Shown here: positions 7,473-15,258 of the stretch, one piece after another | Numbering within the stretch: position 1 is the first letter of the stretch | Layout: every line of letters starts with the position of its first letter | Source: Lachnospiraceae bacterium | GTDB taxonomy: Bacteria; Bacillota; Clostridia; Lachnospirales; Lachnospiraceae | Length of the DNA: 38,500 nt | Reading direction: 5' to 3' | Assembly (NCBI GenBank): GCA_017634355.1 | Contig: JAGBNO010000073.1 | Coordinates: 1 to 38,500 of the forward strand | The notes under the pieces: generated by a model | What the model saw: the letters and a program-made list of their open reading frames with translations, nothing else | Databases searched by the model: none | What the model was told of the DNA's origin: nothing | Position numbers and translations under genes: made by a program

Positions 7473-8831
7473 CTAAAGTACCCCCAGGGCTTCACCTATG
7501 AGGTCGTATTCTTTTGCATCAATAACTCTGGCTTTAAGAAAATCCCCGCTCAAGATTTCCTTGGAAATCCCATCCTCAGGAAGGAAAAGCAGCCCATCCA
7601 CATCGGGGCAATCCCTGTAGGTCCTGCATACATATATGTGGTCCTCCGGAATCCTGCCATCTACTATTACTTCGAGTTCCCTGCCTATCTGTGCCTCTGC
7701 GGTCCTAAAGGCCACCTCCTGCTGGGCCGCCATGAGCTCATCCCGCCGCCTTTTCTTTATTTCATCGGGAATCTGCCCTGACATCTCAGCCGCAGGAGTA
7801 CCCTCTTCCGGAGAATATGTAAATACCCCCAGACGGTCAAAGGCCATCTCCCGAATAAAGTCAAGGAGCTGTCCATGGTCTTCTTCAGTCTCTTCGGGAA
7901 AACCTGTCAAGAGCGTGGTCCTAAGGGCAATTTCGGGAATTTCCCGCCTTAGCTTATGGACCAGCGACTCTATGTCTTTTCTGCTGGTCCTGCGGCCCAT
8001 TTTCTTAAGTATGGGATCCGAGGCGTGCTGCACAGGCATATCCAGATACTTGCAGATCTTCTTTTCCTCTTTTATGACCTGTATAAGTTCATCATCTATT
8101 TCTTCAGGATAGGCGTACATTATCCTTATCCACCGTAAGCCCGATATCCGGCAAAGCCTGCGGAGCAGCTCAGGAAGCGCCTTCCTCCCGTAAATATCCT
8201 GTCCGTATACCGTAGTCTCCTGGGCTATGAGTATGAGTTCCCTCACACCGTGCCCTGCCAGGTATTCGGCGTCTTTAATAAGGCTATCCATGGGAATGCT
8301 GCGGTATGCGCCCCTGACAGAGGGGATAATGCAGTAGGTGCAGCGCTTGTCGCAGCCCTCAGCCACCTTTAGGTACTCATAGTATCCGGGAGTGGCTATG
8401 CTCCGTTCCCCAGGGCTGAATACCAGCCTGTCCCTGTCCTCGCGTATTACGGGGGACTGCCCTTTAAGAGCCTTGTCAAGGGCCTCCGCTATGCGGTCAA
8501 AGGCAGTTGTCCCAATCACGGCATCCACCTCTGGAAGCTCTGTCTTTATCTCGTCCGCATACCGCTCTGCAAGGCAGCCCGCAAGTATGATGGCCTTGAG
8601 GACGCCCTTTTCCTTTAGGCGGCTCATTTCCAGAACCGTTTCTATGCTCTCTTCCTTGGCATCTCCTATAAAGCAGCAGGAATTTATAACTATGGCATCG
8701 GCCTCTTCCTCATTTTCTGTAAGAATATAGCCCTTATCCTTAAGGATTTCCATCATCTGCTCTGCATCTACAAGGTTTTTGTCGCAGCCTAGGGAGATGA
8801 AATGGACTTTTGCCCCGCTGTCTCTTTTCAT
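7473..8831 (-). CDS. rimO: Ribosomal protein S12 (aspartate) methylthiotransferase
   Basis: 452 residues, usual length. Three domains: N-terminal UPF0004 with Cys16, Cys52 and Cys86 for one Fe-S cluster; radical-SAM core with C160xxxC164xxC167 (EGCDKRCTYC); and a C-terminal TRAM domain from about 380. It methylthiolates the conserved Asp of ribosomal protein S12. FISLGCDKNLVDAE near the N-terminus favours RimO over MiaB. Its ATG overlaps the rpoZ stop by four bases (ATGA), so translation is coupled. Confidence 0.96.
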   Translation of the reverse strand: MKRDSGAKVHFISLGCDKNLVDAEQMMEILKDKGYILTENEEEADAIVINSCCFIGDAKEESIETVLEMSRLKEKGVLKAIILAGCLAERYADEIKTELPEVDAVIGTTAFDRIAEALDKALKGQSPVIREDRDRLVFSPGERSIATPGYYEYLKVAEGCDKRCTYCIIPSVRGAYRSIPMDSLIKDAEYLAGHGVRELILIAQETTVYGQDIYGRKALPELLRRLCRISGLRWIRIMYAYPEEIDDELIQVIKEEKKICKYLDMPVQHASDPILKKMGRRTSRKDIESLVHKLRREIPEIALRTTLLTGFPEETEEDHGQLLDFIREMAFDRLGVFTYSPEEGTPAAEMSGQIPDEIKKRRRDELMAAQQEVAFRTAEAQIGRELEVIVDGRIPEDHIYVCRTYRDCPDVDGLLFLPEDGISKEILSGDFLKARVIDAKEYDLIGEALGVL

Positions 8832-9079
8832 TCTTTGCTATCTTCTTCTTCGTCCTTACTCAGAATCTTCAGCTCCCCCTGGTAAAGCTCCCCTATGGCT
8901 ACAGACAGCGGTTTTCTGCCCTTGGGGATGATAAGCGGCTCGCTGCCCGAAGTGAGCTGTCTTGCCCTCTTGGCCGTGGCAAGGACTATGGAATAACGGC
9001 TGTTTACGATGGGAGCCTCCCCATCCTCAACCTCCGAATTGACAACCTTCATTAAATCTGCATAAGACGGATGTAACAT
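8828..9079 (-). CDS. rpoZ: DNA-directed RNA polymerase omega subunit
   Basis: 83 residues. The N-terminal MLHPSYADLM, the core NSRYSIVLATAKRARQL and KPLSVAIGELYQGEL are the omega pattern; omega helps assemble beta' into RNA polymerase. CAGGAGG precedes the ATG. It follows gmk by 39 bases and overlaps rimO by four. The gmk-rpoZ order is classical in Firmicutes; the acidic last ten residues are variable in the family. Confidence 0.96.
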   Translation of the reverse strand: MLHPSYADLMKVVNSEVEDGEAPIVNSRYSIVLATAKRARQLTSGSEPLIIPKGRKPLSVAIGELYQGELKILSKDEEEDSKE

Positions 9080-9118
9080 TAAAACCTCCTGAACTAATCT
9101 TGCATCTATTGTAACTCA

Positions 9119-9739
9119 TCACTGCTCTTTAAGCTCTCTGCGTATGCGTTCTATAAAGGCGGAATTCCTCTCCGGCGTATGGGCGGCGGCATTTATTATG
9201 CCATGAAGTTCCTCAGCGCATTTGTCAGAACTGCCATTTACAACTATATAATCATATTCCTCTATTCCCTGCGACTCTTCTACAGCCCTTTTCATGCGGG
9301 ATATGATAACGTCCTCAGTCTCTGTGCCCCTGCCCGTAAGCCTGCGCTTTAATTCTTCTGCGCTTGGAGGCAGTATAAAAATGAGTACTGCATGGGGGAA
9401 GGCCTTTTTAATCTGCATAGCCCCCTGTATCTCTATTTCCAGCAGGACATTCCTGCCTGAAGCCAGCTCTTTCTCCACAAAAGCCCTGGGAGTGCCGTAA
9501 TAATTAGACACATATTCAGCATATTCCAGCAGCTCATTATTTGCAATCATTTTTTCAAATTCTGCGCGGCTTTTGAAAAAATAATTTACCCCCTCCTTTT
9601 CCCCCGGACGGGGGGAGCGGGATGTGGCAGATATAGAAAGGGAATATCCTTCGTACTGCTCTGTGAGTTTTCCTATAACGGTCCCTTTTCCGGCGCCGGC
9701 AAAGCCGGATATTACTACCAGCAGGCCTTTTCTATTCAT
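9119..9739 (-). CDS. gmk: Guanylate kinase
   Basis: 206 residues. It phosphorylates GMP/dGMP using ATP. The P-loop reads SGFAGAGKGTV (about 10-20), where most homologues have GPSGAGKGT. The GMP-binding segment SISATSRSPRPGEKEGVNYFF, then the EYAEYVSNYYGTPRAFVE lid region and LLEIEIQGA are all intact. The ATG overlaps the remA stop by four bases. Second part of the conserved yicC-remA-gmk-rpoZ set. Confidence 0.97.
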   Translation of the reverse strand: MNRKGLLVVISGFAGAGKGTVIGKLTEQYEGYSLSISATSRSPRPGEKEGVNYFFKSRAEFEKMIANNELLEYAEYVSNYYGTPRAFVEKELASGRNVLLEIEIQGAMQIKKAFPHAVLIFILPPSAEELKRRLTGRGTETEDVIISRMKRAVEESQGIEEYDYIVVNGSSDKCAEELHGIINAAAHTPERNSAFIERIRRELKEQ

Positions 9740-9981
9740 ACATTCCCCTCCTGGAAACGCTCCAGCAGTGTCTCCGGAAGCAGCGCCGAAAACACAACCT
9801 GGTTATTCTCCATCACCATTACCGCCTTTATCTTCCGCCCATGTGTTGCATCTATGGCAGTGCCCTCTTTTTTTGCATTCTGCATGAGGCGTTTTGCCGG
9901 AGCTGAGTCCGGCGTGACTATGGCTATTATTTTATCAGCATTCACTATGTTGCCAAAACCTATGTTTATGAGTTTGCTCAT
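9736..9981 (-). CDS. remA: RemA/DUF370 family regulator
   Basis: 81 residues matching RemA (DUF370): LINIGFGNIVNADKIIAIV at the N-terminus and IDATHGRKIKAVMVMENNQVVFSA in the middle. In Bacillus subtilis RemA is a DNA-binding activator of matrix and osmoprotection genes; in clostridia the target is not known. Position between yicC and gmk is the usual one. The start lies two bases after the yicC stop on the minus strand. Confidence 0.93.
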   Translation of the reverse strand: MSKLINIGFGNIVNADKIIAIVTPDSAPAKRLMQNAKKEGTAIDATHGRKIKAVMVMENNQVVFSALLPETLLERFQEGNV

Positions 9982-9983
9982 AA

Positions 9984-10862
9984 TTACTCCAGGTTCTGCA
10001 CCTGCTCCCGTATCTTCTCTATGCCCGTCTTGATATCTATGGCAGTGTCGCTTAAAAAAAGGTCATTCACTTTGGAAAGGGTAGTATTGGCCTCGCGGTT
10101 CATTTCCTGGGCGATGAAATCCAGCCGCCTCCCCACAGAGCCGCCATCCCTAAGTGCCTCCGCCATGGCTCCTATATGGCTTTTCAGCCGTACCAGCTCT
10201 TCATCTATACAGGACTTATCCGCATAGACAGCGGCTTCCATGGCAATTCTAGTCTCATCTATTCCGGCGCTGCCCAAAAGCTCCTGCATTTTTTGTTTAA
10301 GCTTCTCACGGTACTCTTCCTGTATGGCAGGAGCCCTTTCCTCGACCTTTTGCACCTGGACAGACATCTCTTCAATTTTAGCAAGGAGGTCAGCTTTAAG
10401 CTTCTCCCCCTCTGTTTCCCTGGACTTCACATGCTCTGAGAGCGCTTCCCTCACGCAGGGCTCCAGCTCCTGCCAGAGCAGTGCGCTGTCTAAAACCGCA
10501 TCCTCCATGCTGAGCACGTCCGGAAAGCGTGCCAAAGTAGAAGTGCGTATATCCATTTCCAGATCGAAGTCACTGGCCATCTTTTTCAGGCGGTCCATGT
10601 ACTGCCTTGCAAGGCCTTCATTGTAGCACACAGAGCCGGTAGCTCCGGAATTGTCTATGAAGCCTATGAAAATATCCACCTTGCCGCGCTCTAAGTATTC
10701 CTTGGCAATGCTTCTCACTTTCGGCTCATAGCTGGAAAGAACCCTTGGGAGCTTGACCGCGAGCTCCAGATAGCGGTGGTTCACGGCCCTTACCTCTACC
10801 GTATACCGCCTTCCACTATATGATACTTCGGACCTGCCAAAGCCCGTCATGCTTCTAAGCAT
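9984..10862 (-). CDS. YicC/YloC-family endoribonuclease
   Basis: 292 residues from the ATG at 10862. That start gives MLRSMTGFGRSE, the family N-terminus, and has GGAGG five bases upstream; the GGAGG itself overlaps an earlier in-frame ATG at 10874 that I therefore reject. The C-terminal DUF1732 part is present (RRLDFIAQEMNREANTTLSK), as is VRAVNHRYLEL near residue 25. Members are reported to act as endoribonucleases. It heads the operon that runs to cinA, behind the promoter at 10911-10940. Confidence 0.94.
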   Translation of the reverse strand: MLRSMTGFGRSEVSYSGRRYTVEVRAVNHRYLELAVKLPRVLSSYEPKVRSIAKEYLERGKVDIFIGFIDNSGATGSVCYNEGLARQYMDRLKKMASDFDLEMDIRTSTLARFPDVLSMEDAVLDSALLWQELEPCVREALSEHVKSRETEGEKLKADLLAKIEEMSVQVQKVEERAPAIQEEYREKLKQKMQELLGSAGIDETRIAMEAAVYADKSCIDEELVRLKSHIGAMAEALRDGGSVGRRLDFIAQEMNREANTTLSKVNDLFLSDTAIDIKTGIEKIREQVQNLE

Positions 10863-10876
10863 TCCATCCTCCATGC

Positions 10877-10896
10877 TAAGGAACTGTTACAGAATA
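10877..10896 (+). repeat. 20-base repeat, copy 1 (downstream of the yicC -10)
   Basis: TAAGGAACTGTTACAGAATA, identical to 10956-10975. It contains the dyad CTGT-T-ACAG. It lies in the predicted 5' leader of yicC. Confidence 0.8.
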
Positions 10897-10910
10897 ACTT
10901 GTACATTCTG

Positions 10911-10940
10911 CTTATATTTTTGCCCGATAGAGCTGTTCAA
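10911..10940 (-). promoter_or_regulatory. Predicted promoter of the yicC-remA-gmk-rpoZ-rimO-pgsA-cinA operon
   Basis: On the minus strand TTGAAC (10935-10940) and TATAAG (10911-10916) are 18 bases apart. The start would be near 10904, about 40 bases before the yicC ATG. A 20-base repeat lies on each side. Confidence 0.6.
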
Positions 10941-10955
10941 AAATCAGTTACATAG

Positions 10956-10975
10956 TAAGGAACTGTTACAGAATA
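10956..10975 (+). repeat. 20-base repeat, copy 2 (upstream of the yicC -35)
   Basis: Exact direct copy of 10877-10896, start to start 79 bases. A variant copy in reverse orientation lies at 13442-13462 before the HPr-like gene. Confidence 0.8.
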
Positions 10976-11040
10976 TTTTCCATAATACACGCCACGATTT
11001 CATTCTGTCAATCTAAAATCAATATTCCGCTTCAGAAAAC

Positions 11041-11083
11041 AAAAATAGCCTGCCCGGCGACTGCCCGGCAAGGCTATTTTTTA
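11041..11083 (-). terminator. Terminator after fba
   Basis: On the minus strand AAAAATAGCC plus a GC-rich inner arm pairs with the mirror sequence (about 14 bp, one bulge), and the second arm ends in GGCTATTTTT. It lies 23 bases past the fba stop and closes the long hprK-fba gene run; T runs occur on both strands. Confidence 0.88.
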
Positions 11084-11105
11084 ACTATTGCTATTCAGAA
11101 GCGCC

Positions 11106-12047
11106 TCACGCCTTGTTCTCAGAACCCAGCACGTTTATTATCTTATCGTGTACGATTTCCTTTACGTAAGCCCTGCCGTCGGTGATGTACTGCCTGGGAT
11201 CGAAGTGGTCCGGATGTGCCTGGAGATGTTCCCTGATGCCAGCAGTCAGGCCCAGGCGAAGGTCTGAGTCTATATTGATCTTGCAGACAGCCCTTTTTGC
11301 GGCTTCACGCAGCTGATCCTCCGGAATACCGACCGCATCCCTGAGGGCGCCGCCATTGGCATTGATTATGTCCACATATTTCTTCGGAACAGAAGAAGAA
11401 CCATGGAGGACTATGGGGAATCCAGGCAGCTTCTTCACTATCTCATCCAGAATGTCCAGACGGATGTGCGGAACCGTGCCGGGCTTGAACTTATAGGCCC
11501 CATGGCTCGTGCCTATGGCTATTGCCAGTGAATCCACGCCTGTCTTTTCTACGAACTCTACCACCTTGTCGGGGTCTGTATACTGTGCATTCTCGGCGGC
11601 AACATTCACATCATCCTCTACGCCAGAGAGGGTACCCAGCTCAGCTTCCACCACTACGCCATGCTCGTGGGCATATTCAGCCACCTGCTTTGATACGGCA
11701 ATATTTTCCTCAAAAGGCCGAGAAGATCCATCTATCATGACAGAAGTGAATCCATTGTCCACACAGGACTTGCAGATCTCGAAATCTGCACCGTGGTCTA
11801 AGTGCATGGCAATGGGGATCTCATTATTGGTCGCCTCAACCGCCGCTTCCACTAAATGCTTCAGATATGCAGGCTGTGCGTACTTCCTTGCGCCTGCGGA
11901 GGCCTGAAGGATAACAGGGGAATGTAATTCCCAGGCGGCCTCCACTATGCCCTGGACTATCTCCATGTTATTCACATTGAATGCCCCAATGGCATAGCCT
12001 CCGTTATAGGCTTTTTTAAACATTTCTGTTGTGGTTACTAATGGCAT
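11106..12047 (-). CDS. fba: Class II fructose-1,6-bisphosphate aldolase
   Basis: 313 residues. It cleaves fructose-1,6-bisphosphate into dihydroxyacetone phosphate and glyceraldehyde-3-phosphate using a divalent metal. The catalytic Asp84 and zinc ligand His85 lie in MHLDHG; further ligands are in TSHGAYKF and VLHGSSSVP. GAFNVNNMEI near residue 21 is also typical. The ATG is preceded by AAGGAAGGG. Last gene of the run, 30 bases after the lipid kinase gene and before a strong terminator. The location downstream of hprK, glk and a Crh-like gene groups sugar metabolism with its regulators. Confidence 0.97.
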   Translation of the reverse strand: MPLVTTTEMFKKAYNGGYAIGAFNVNNMEIVQGIVEAAWELHSPVILQASAGARKYAQPAYLKHLVEAAVEATNNEIPIAMHLDHGADFEICKSCVDNGFTSVMIDGSSRPFEENIAVSKQVAEYAHEHGVVVEAELGTLSGVEDDVNVAAENAQYTDPDKVVEFVEKTGVDSLAIAIGTSHGAYKFKPGTVPHIRLDILDEIVKKLPGFPIVLHGSSSVPKKYVDIINANGGALRDAVGIPEDQLREAAKRAVCKINIDSDLRLGLTAGIREHLQAHPDHFDPRQYITDGRAYVKEIVHDKIINVLGSENKA

Positions 12048-12077
12048 ATCTTTCCCTTCCTTTCTGTAAAACTACAT

Positions 12078-13088
12078 CTATATACCAACGCGCTCAGCTA
12101 AATCCGCGTAGGCTTCTGCTTCCAGCGCAAGCCTGTCCCCTTCCTGCAATTCGGTCTTCTCTTCCTTGTCGTCTATGCAGGGGAGTTCCACATCCATAGG
12201 CACCATGATCCTCAGTGCGCCCCTCAGGTTCATGAGTTCGGCCTTTTTGGGCTTTCCCCCATACTCCCCGTCCAAAGTCCAGGGCACGGGCCGGTCTGAA
12301 CAAAAGCGGATGCGGTCAGTCTTGAAATTTATTATAAAAGAATTCGACTCTTCACCGCCTATGGTCGCCAGTGCTTTATTATGCAGGTCCTGTGGGTTCT
12401 GCGGAGACCTCACAAGAGTTACCTCAAAAAGGCCATCGTCCAATAGCACATCCGGACCGGTCACGCTCTTTATTCCGCCTACGGATAAGGAATTACTGAC
12501 CATGCCAAAGAGGAAATCGTCTTCCAAAATAACCCCATCGTGGTCCACAGTCATGTGGCAGGCTTTGACCTGGGGAAAACGAAGAATGGCTTCCAAAATA
12601 TAGGCTAAGTGGCCGAAGGTATGCTTTAGCTCAGAGTCCGTCTCGTATGAGATATCAGTGAACATCCCAAAAGCCGCCACATAGACAAAAGAACGCCGGT
12701 TGAAGCGCCCCATATCGCAAAAAAGCTCCCTTCCAGTAAGCGGAACCTTCGCAGCTTCCAGCATATCGTTCGGGATCTTCAGTGACATCCCAAAATCATT
12801 TGTGCTGCCGGAAGGTATATATCCTATGGGAATGCGCTCACTCCTGTCTCTACGGAGCATCCCGCCTGCCACTTCGGCAAGTGTCCCGTCCCCGCCGGAG
12901 CAGACCACCAGGCTATAGCCTGCATCTAGCTTCTCTATGACAGAGAAGGCTTCTCCCCTCTTCTGTGTGGGGTGAACCGTAATCCGGTAACCGGCATCTG
13001 CGAAAAGCTCCACTATTTCAGCAAGCTTCACCCGTATTTTCTGAGTGCCGGCATGGGGATTATATATAAAAAAGAGCATTTTGGCCAT
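12078..13088 (-). CDS. Diacylglycerol kinase-family lipid kinase (YegS/DagK type)
   Basis: 336 residues with the DAGK catalytic domain at about 1-130: FIYNPHAGTQKIR at the N-terminus, VVCSGGDGTLAEVAGGML (the GGDGT nucleotide-binding motif), and IPIGYIPSGSTNDFGMSL. The C-terminal beta-rich domain ends in LMNLRGALRIMVP. Members phosphorylate diacylglycerol or similar lipids; the exact substrate is not shown by sequence. The ATG at 13088 has only a weak AAAGAG upstream; another ATG three codons in is possible. It is 17 bases from the HPr-like gene. Confidence 0.9.
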   Translation of the reverse strand: MAKMLFFIYNPHAGTQKIRVKLAEIVELFADAGYRITVHPTQKRGEAFSVIEKLDAGYSLVVCSGGDGTLAEVAGGMLRRDRSERIPIGYIPSGSTNDFGMSLKIPNDMLEAAKVPLTGRELFCDMGRFNRRSFVYVAAFGMFTDISYETDSELKHTFGHLAYILEAILRFPQVKACHMTVDHDGVILEDDFLFGMVSNSLSVGGIKSVTGPDVLLDDGLFEVTLVRSPQNPQDLHNKALATIGGEESNSFIINFKTDRIRFCSDRPVPWTLDGEYGGKPKKAELMNLRGALRIMVPMDVELPCIDDKEEKTELQEGDRLALEAEAYADLAERVGI

Positions 13089-13105
13089 AATAAAAAGCTC
13101 TTTAT

Positions 13106-13366
13106 TTAAGCAATCTGTCCGGTCAGATAGTTCCCTATATGCTCTGCCGCCTTGTCTTCGTCAGATCCGTCGGTCACCACCGTGACCTCATCTCCGTTTT
13201 TCAATGCCAAGGTCATCATCCCCATGATGCTCTTTGCATTCACGCGCTTGGTTTTGTGCTCTATATATATACTGGCCTCGTACTGGCTGGCCACCTGTAC
13301 CAGCATAGCCATGGGACGGGCATCCACACCCTCCTGCAGGGACACCTGCACCGCCTTTGTTGTCAT
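13106..13366 (-). CDS. HPr-like protein with Asp15 in place of the active His (Crh-like)
   Basis: 86 residues from the ATG at 13366, which has AAGGAGG nine bases upstream; longer in-frame starts are rejected. The HPr fold is complete, but the phospho-acceptor motif reads EGVDARP where PTS HPr has GxHARP, so residue 15 is Asp (codon GAT). Ser46, the target of HPr kinase, is kept in NAKSIMGMM. It therefore cannot take phosphate on His15 for sugar transport. The position directly after whiA matches the Bacillus subtilis crh locus, where Crh has Gln15. I infer a regulatory role through Ser46 phosphorylation by HprK, encoded four genes upstream in the same direction; this is inference, as CcpA is not in the window. 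Confidence 0.9.
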   Translation of the reverse strand: MTTKAVQVSLQEGVDARPMAMLVQVASQYEASIYIEHKTKRVNAKSIMGMMTLALKNGDEVTVVTDGSDEDKAAEHIGNYLTGQIA

Positions 13367-13422
13367 AAAAGAAATCCTCCTTACCCTGTATGTCCCGTGG
13401 ACTACGGACCTGCAACGAATTA

Positions 13423-13442
13423 ACTTAGTCATCTGACTAAGT
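13423..13442. other. Perfect palindrome before the HPr-like gene
   Basis: ACTTAGTC (13423-13430) and GACTAAGT (13435-13442) form an 8-bp inverted repeat with a 4-base centre. On the minus strand TTAGTCAGAT resembles the front of the dispersed leader element, and TTAATTCGTT follows, which matches the first ten bases of the rpsR-side repeat. Confidence 0.65.
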
Positions 13443-13462
13443 AATTCTGATACAGTTCCTTA
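13442..13462 (-). repeat. Variant of the 20-base repeat, before the HPr-like gene
   Basis: Read on the minus strand it gives TAAGGAACTGTATCAGAATT, differing from the yicC copies mainly by TAT for TTA in the centre. It lies in the whiA to HPr-like gap. Confidence 0.65.
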
Positions 13463-13483
13463 GGCACTATACAGTGCCCTAAA
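13459..13483 (-). terminator. Hairpin overlapping the whiA stop codon
   Basis: GGCACT (13463-13468) and AGTGCC (13473-13478) pair around ATAC, extended by TTAG/CTAA with one bulged G. The hairpin includes the end of whiA. There is no U-run, so it may be a processing or stability element and not a terminator. Confidence 0.35.
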
Positions 13484-14381
13484 GAGAGCTCTTGCGCATA
13501 TCATCTGCTATCTCGCTAAGCTTCCGCAATCTGTGATTTACCCCTGATTTACCTACTGGAGGGTTCAGGTGAGCTCCCAGTTCAGAAAGCGGTTCATCAG
13601 GGAAATTAAGCCTTATTTCCGCAATCTCCCTAAGCCCTTCCGGCAGGGCCATAAGCCCCTTTACCCTTTCAATATACTCAATGTCATTTATCTGACGCCT
13701 TGCGGCGCTCACAGTTTTCCGGATATTTGAAGTCTCGCAATTTACACGGCGGTTCACATTGCCCCGCATTTCCTTCAATATCCTGGTGTTTTCCATCTCC
13801 ATAAGGGACAAGGGAGCCTCCAGAATGCGGAGCATATTGACTATATCATCTCCCTCTTTCAAATAGACTATCATGCGGCCCTTCCGCTTGCCCACCTTGC
13901 TGTTGATCCCAAAATGATGTACGAGTGCGGAAAGGAATTCTGCCTCACCGCTTTTTTCACAGACAAATTCCAAGTGATAGGAACGCCCTGGATCCGAAAG
14001 GAAACCTGCGCCCAGGAAAAAAGCCTTTAGAAAAGCCCTTTTGCAGCAGCTGGCTTCTATGATCCTTTCATCTATATAAATATGTTCTTCTTGCAGCTTC
14101 AGCATCTTTCCTGCCTTAGCCGCCGCATCCCCCAGAAAGCCTACCGTATAGCTAGGGAAACGGCCCTGCCTCACGGAGACATTAGGGTATATACTACATA
14201 ATTTCAAAAGTAATGTAAAGCAGATTTTTGAGATTTCCAAATTCTGGCTGCGGAAAATGAGACGGGACTTTTCATACTCCCCGCAGATCTGAAATAGCCC
14301 TGCCAGAAAGGCTATCTGGCAGTGCCTGGCCTCCGGAAGGTGGCGGATAAGCTCTGCTTTTACCCCCTTGGAGAAGGACAT
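13479..14381 (-). CDS. whiA: DNA-binding protein WhiA
   Basis: 300 residues from the ATG at 14381; the earlier in-frame ATG at 14402 lies inside rapZ and is rejected, while the chosen start has GGAGG about ten bases upstream. MSFSKGVKAELIRH is typical. An N-terminal LAGLIDADG-like half (FLAGLFQICGEY, KAFFLGAGFLSDP) is joined to a C-terminal helix-turn-helix (LNPPVGKSGVNHRLRKL). WhiA is a sporulation regulator in actinobacteria and affects cell division and chromosome segregation in Firmicutes. It starts one base beyond the rapZ stop. The yvcK (gluconeogenesis factor) gene often found between rapZ and whiA is absent. Confidence 0.95.
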   Translation of the reverse strand: MSFSKGVKAELIRHLPEARHCQIAFLAGLFQICGEYEKSRLIFRSQNLEISKICFTLLLKLCSIYPNVSVRQGRFPSYTVGFLGDAAAKAGKMLKLQEEHIYIDERIIEASCCKRAFLKAFFLGAGFLSDPGRSYHLEFVCEKSGEAEFLSALVHHFGINSKVGKRKGRMIVYLKEGDDIVNMLRILEAPLSLMEMENTRILKEMRGNVNRRVNCETSNIRKTVSAARRQINDIEYIERVKGLMALPEGLREIAEIRLNFPDEPLSELGAHLNPPVGKSGVNHRLRKLSEIADDMRKSSL

Positions 14382-14382
14382 T

Positions 14383-15252
14383 TTAACCTGCCCTCCGGGC
14401 ATCTTTATCTATATCCCTGTGCTCGATCTTAATGCCGTATTTTCCGTTCTCCGACAGCCTCTCATACAGGCGGTTCGCAAGGGTCACGCTGCGGTGCTTG
14501 CCTCCGGTGCAGCCTATGGAGATTACCAGCTGGTTCTTCCCTTCTATAACGTAATTAGGTATCAGGAAAAATAGCATATCCACTAATTTATCCAGAAACT
14601 GCCCCGCTCCCTCAAAGCCCATGACATAGTCCTGCACGGCTTTGTCATTGCCGGTCTGGTTCTTCAGCTCATCTATATAATAGGGATTGGGCAGGAAGCG
14701 CACGTCGAAAACCAGGTCTGAATCGCTGGGTATGCCATACTTATATCCAAAGGACAATACTGTAATGAAAAGATTCTTATAATCTTTATTCTTTGAAAAA
14801 ATATTGTCTATCTCAGCCTTCAGCTCCCTCGTAAGGAGCCTGCTGGTATCTATGATATAGGAAGAATTATTCTTAAGGAACTTTAAGAGCATGCGTTCCT
14901 CTCTTATTCCATCCTCCACCCTGCCATCTGCCACCAGAGGGTGGGCCCTTCTGGTTTCCTTGAATCGCTTTATCAGCACATTGTCCTCGGCCTCCAAGAA
15001 AAGTATGTCGTATGAATAGCCCTGCTCGCTTAAAAGCCTTAAGCCCTCTTCCACCTGCTTCAAGCCCGTGCGCACATCTATGCCCACCGCGACCTTATTC
15101 AACTCGCTATTCGGCGCAAAAGCCAGAGCCGCAAATTTGCTTATTAAGGGCACAGGCAGATTGTCCACGCAGAAATACCCCAGATCCTCCAGCATCTTCA
15201 GCGCAGTGCTCTTTCCTGCGCCGCTCATTCCGGTCACTATGATGAATTTCAT
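14383..15252 (-). CDS. rapZ: RNase adapter protein RapZ (YvcJ), nucleotide-binding
   Basis: 289 residues, full length. N-terminal P-loop GMSGAGKSTALK (about 8-19) and a Walker B-like region; the C-terminal half contains SFGYKYGIPSDSDLVFDVRFLPNP and SIGCTGGKHRSV, the family signature. In Escherichia coli RapZ steers RNase E to GlmZ and senses glucosamine-6-phosphate; in Bacillus YvcJ hydrolyses nucleotides and influences competence. The clostridial role is not established. It lies between murB (six-base gap) and whiA (one-base gap), so the three are co-expressed. Confidence 0.95.
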   Translation of the reverse strand: MKFIIVTGMSGAGKSTALKMLEDLGYFCVDNLPVPLISKFAALAFAPNSELNKVAVGIDVRTGLKQVEEGLRLLSEQGYSYDILFLEAEDNVLIKRFKETRRAHPLVADGRVEDGIREERMLLKFLKNNSSYIIDTSRLLTRELKAEIDNIFSKNKDYKNLFITVLSFGYKYGIPSDSDLVFDVRFLPNPYYIDELKNQTGNDKAVQDYVMGFEGAGQFLDKLVDMLFFLIPNYVIEGKNQLVISIGCTGGKHRSVTLANRLYERLSENGKYGIKIEHRDIDKDARRAG

Positions 15253-15258
15253 TTTTCT

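Larger units (their letters stand above)
10863..11040. other. Promoter and repeat region upstream of the yicC operon
   Basis: This gap holds the yicC promoter, two copies of a 20-base repeat on either side of it, and a small hairpin (CAGAAT 10890-10895 with ATTCTG 10905-10910). I see no gene. Confidence 0.6.
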
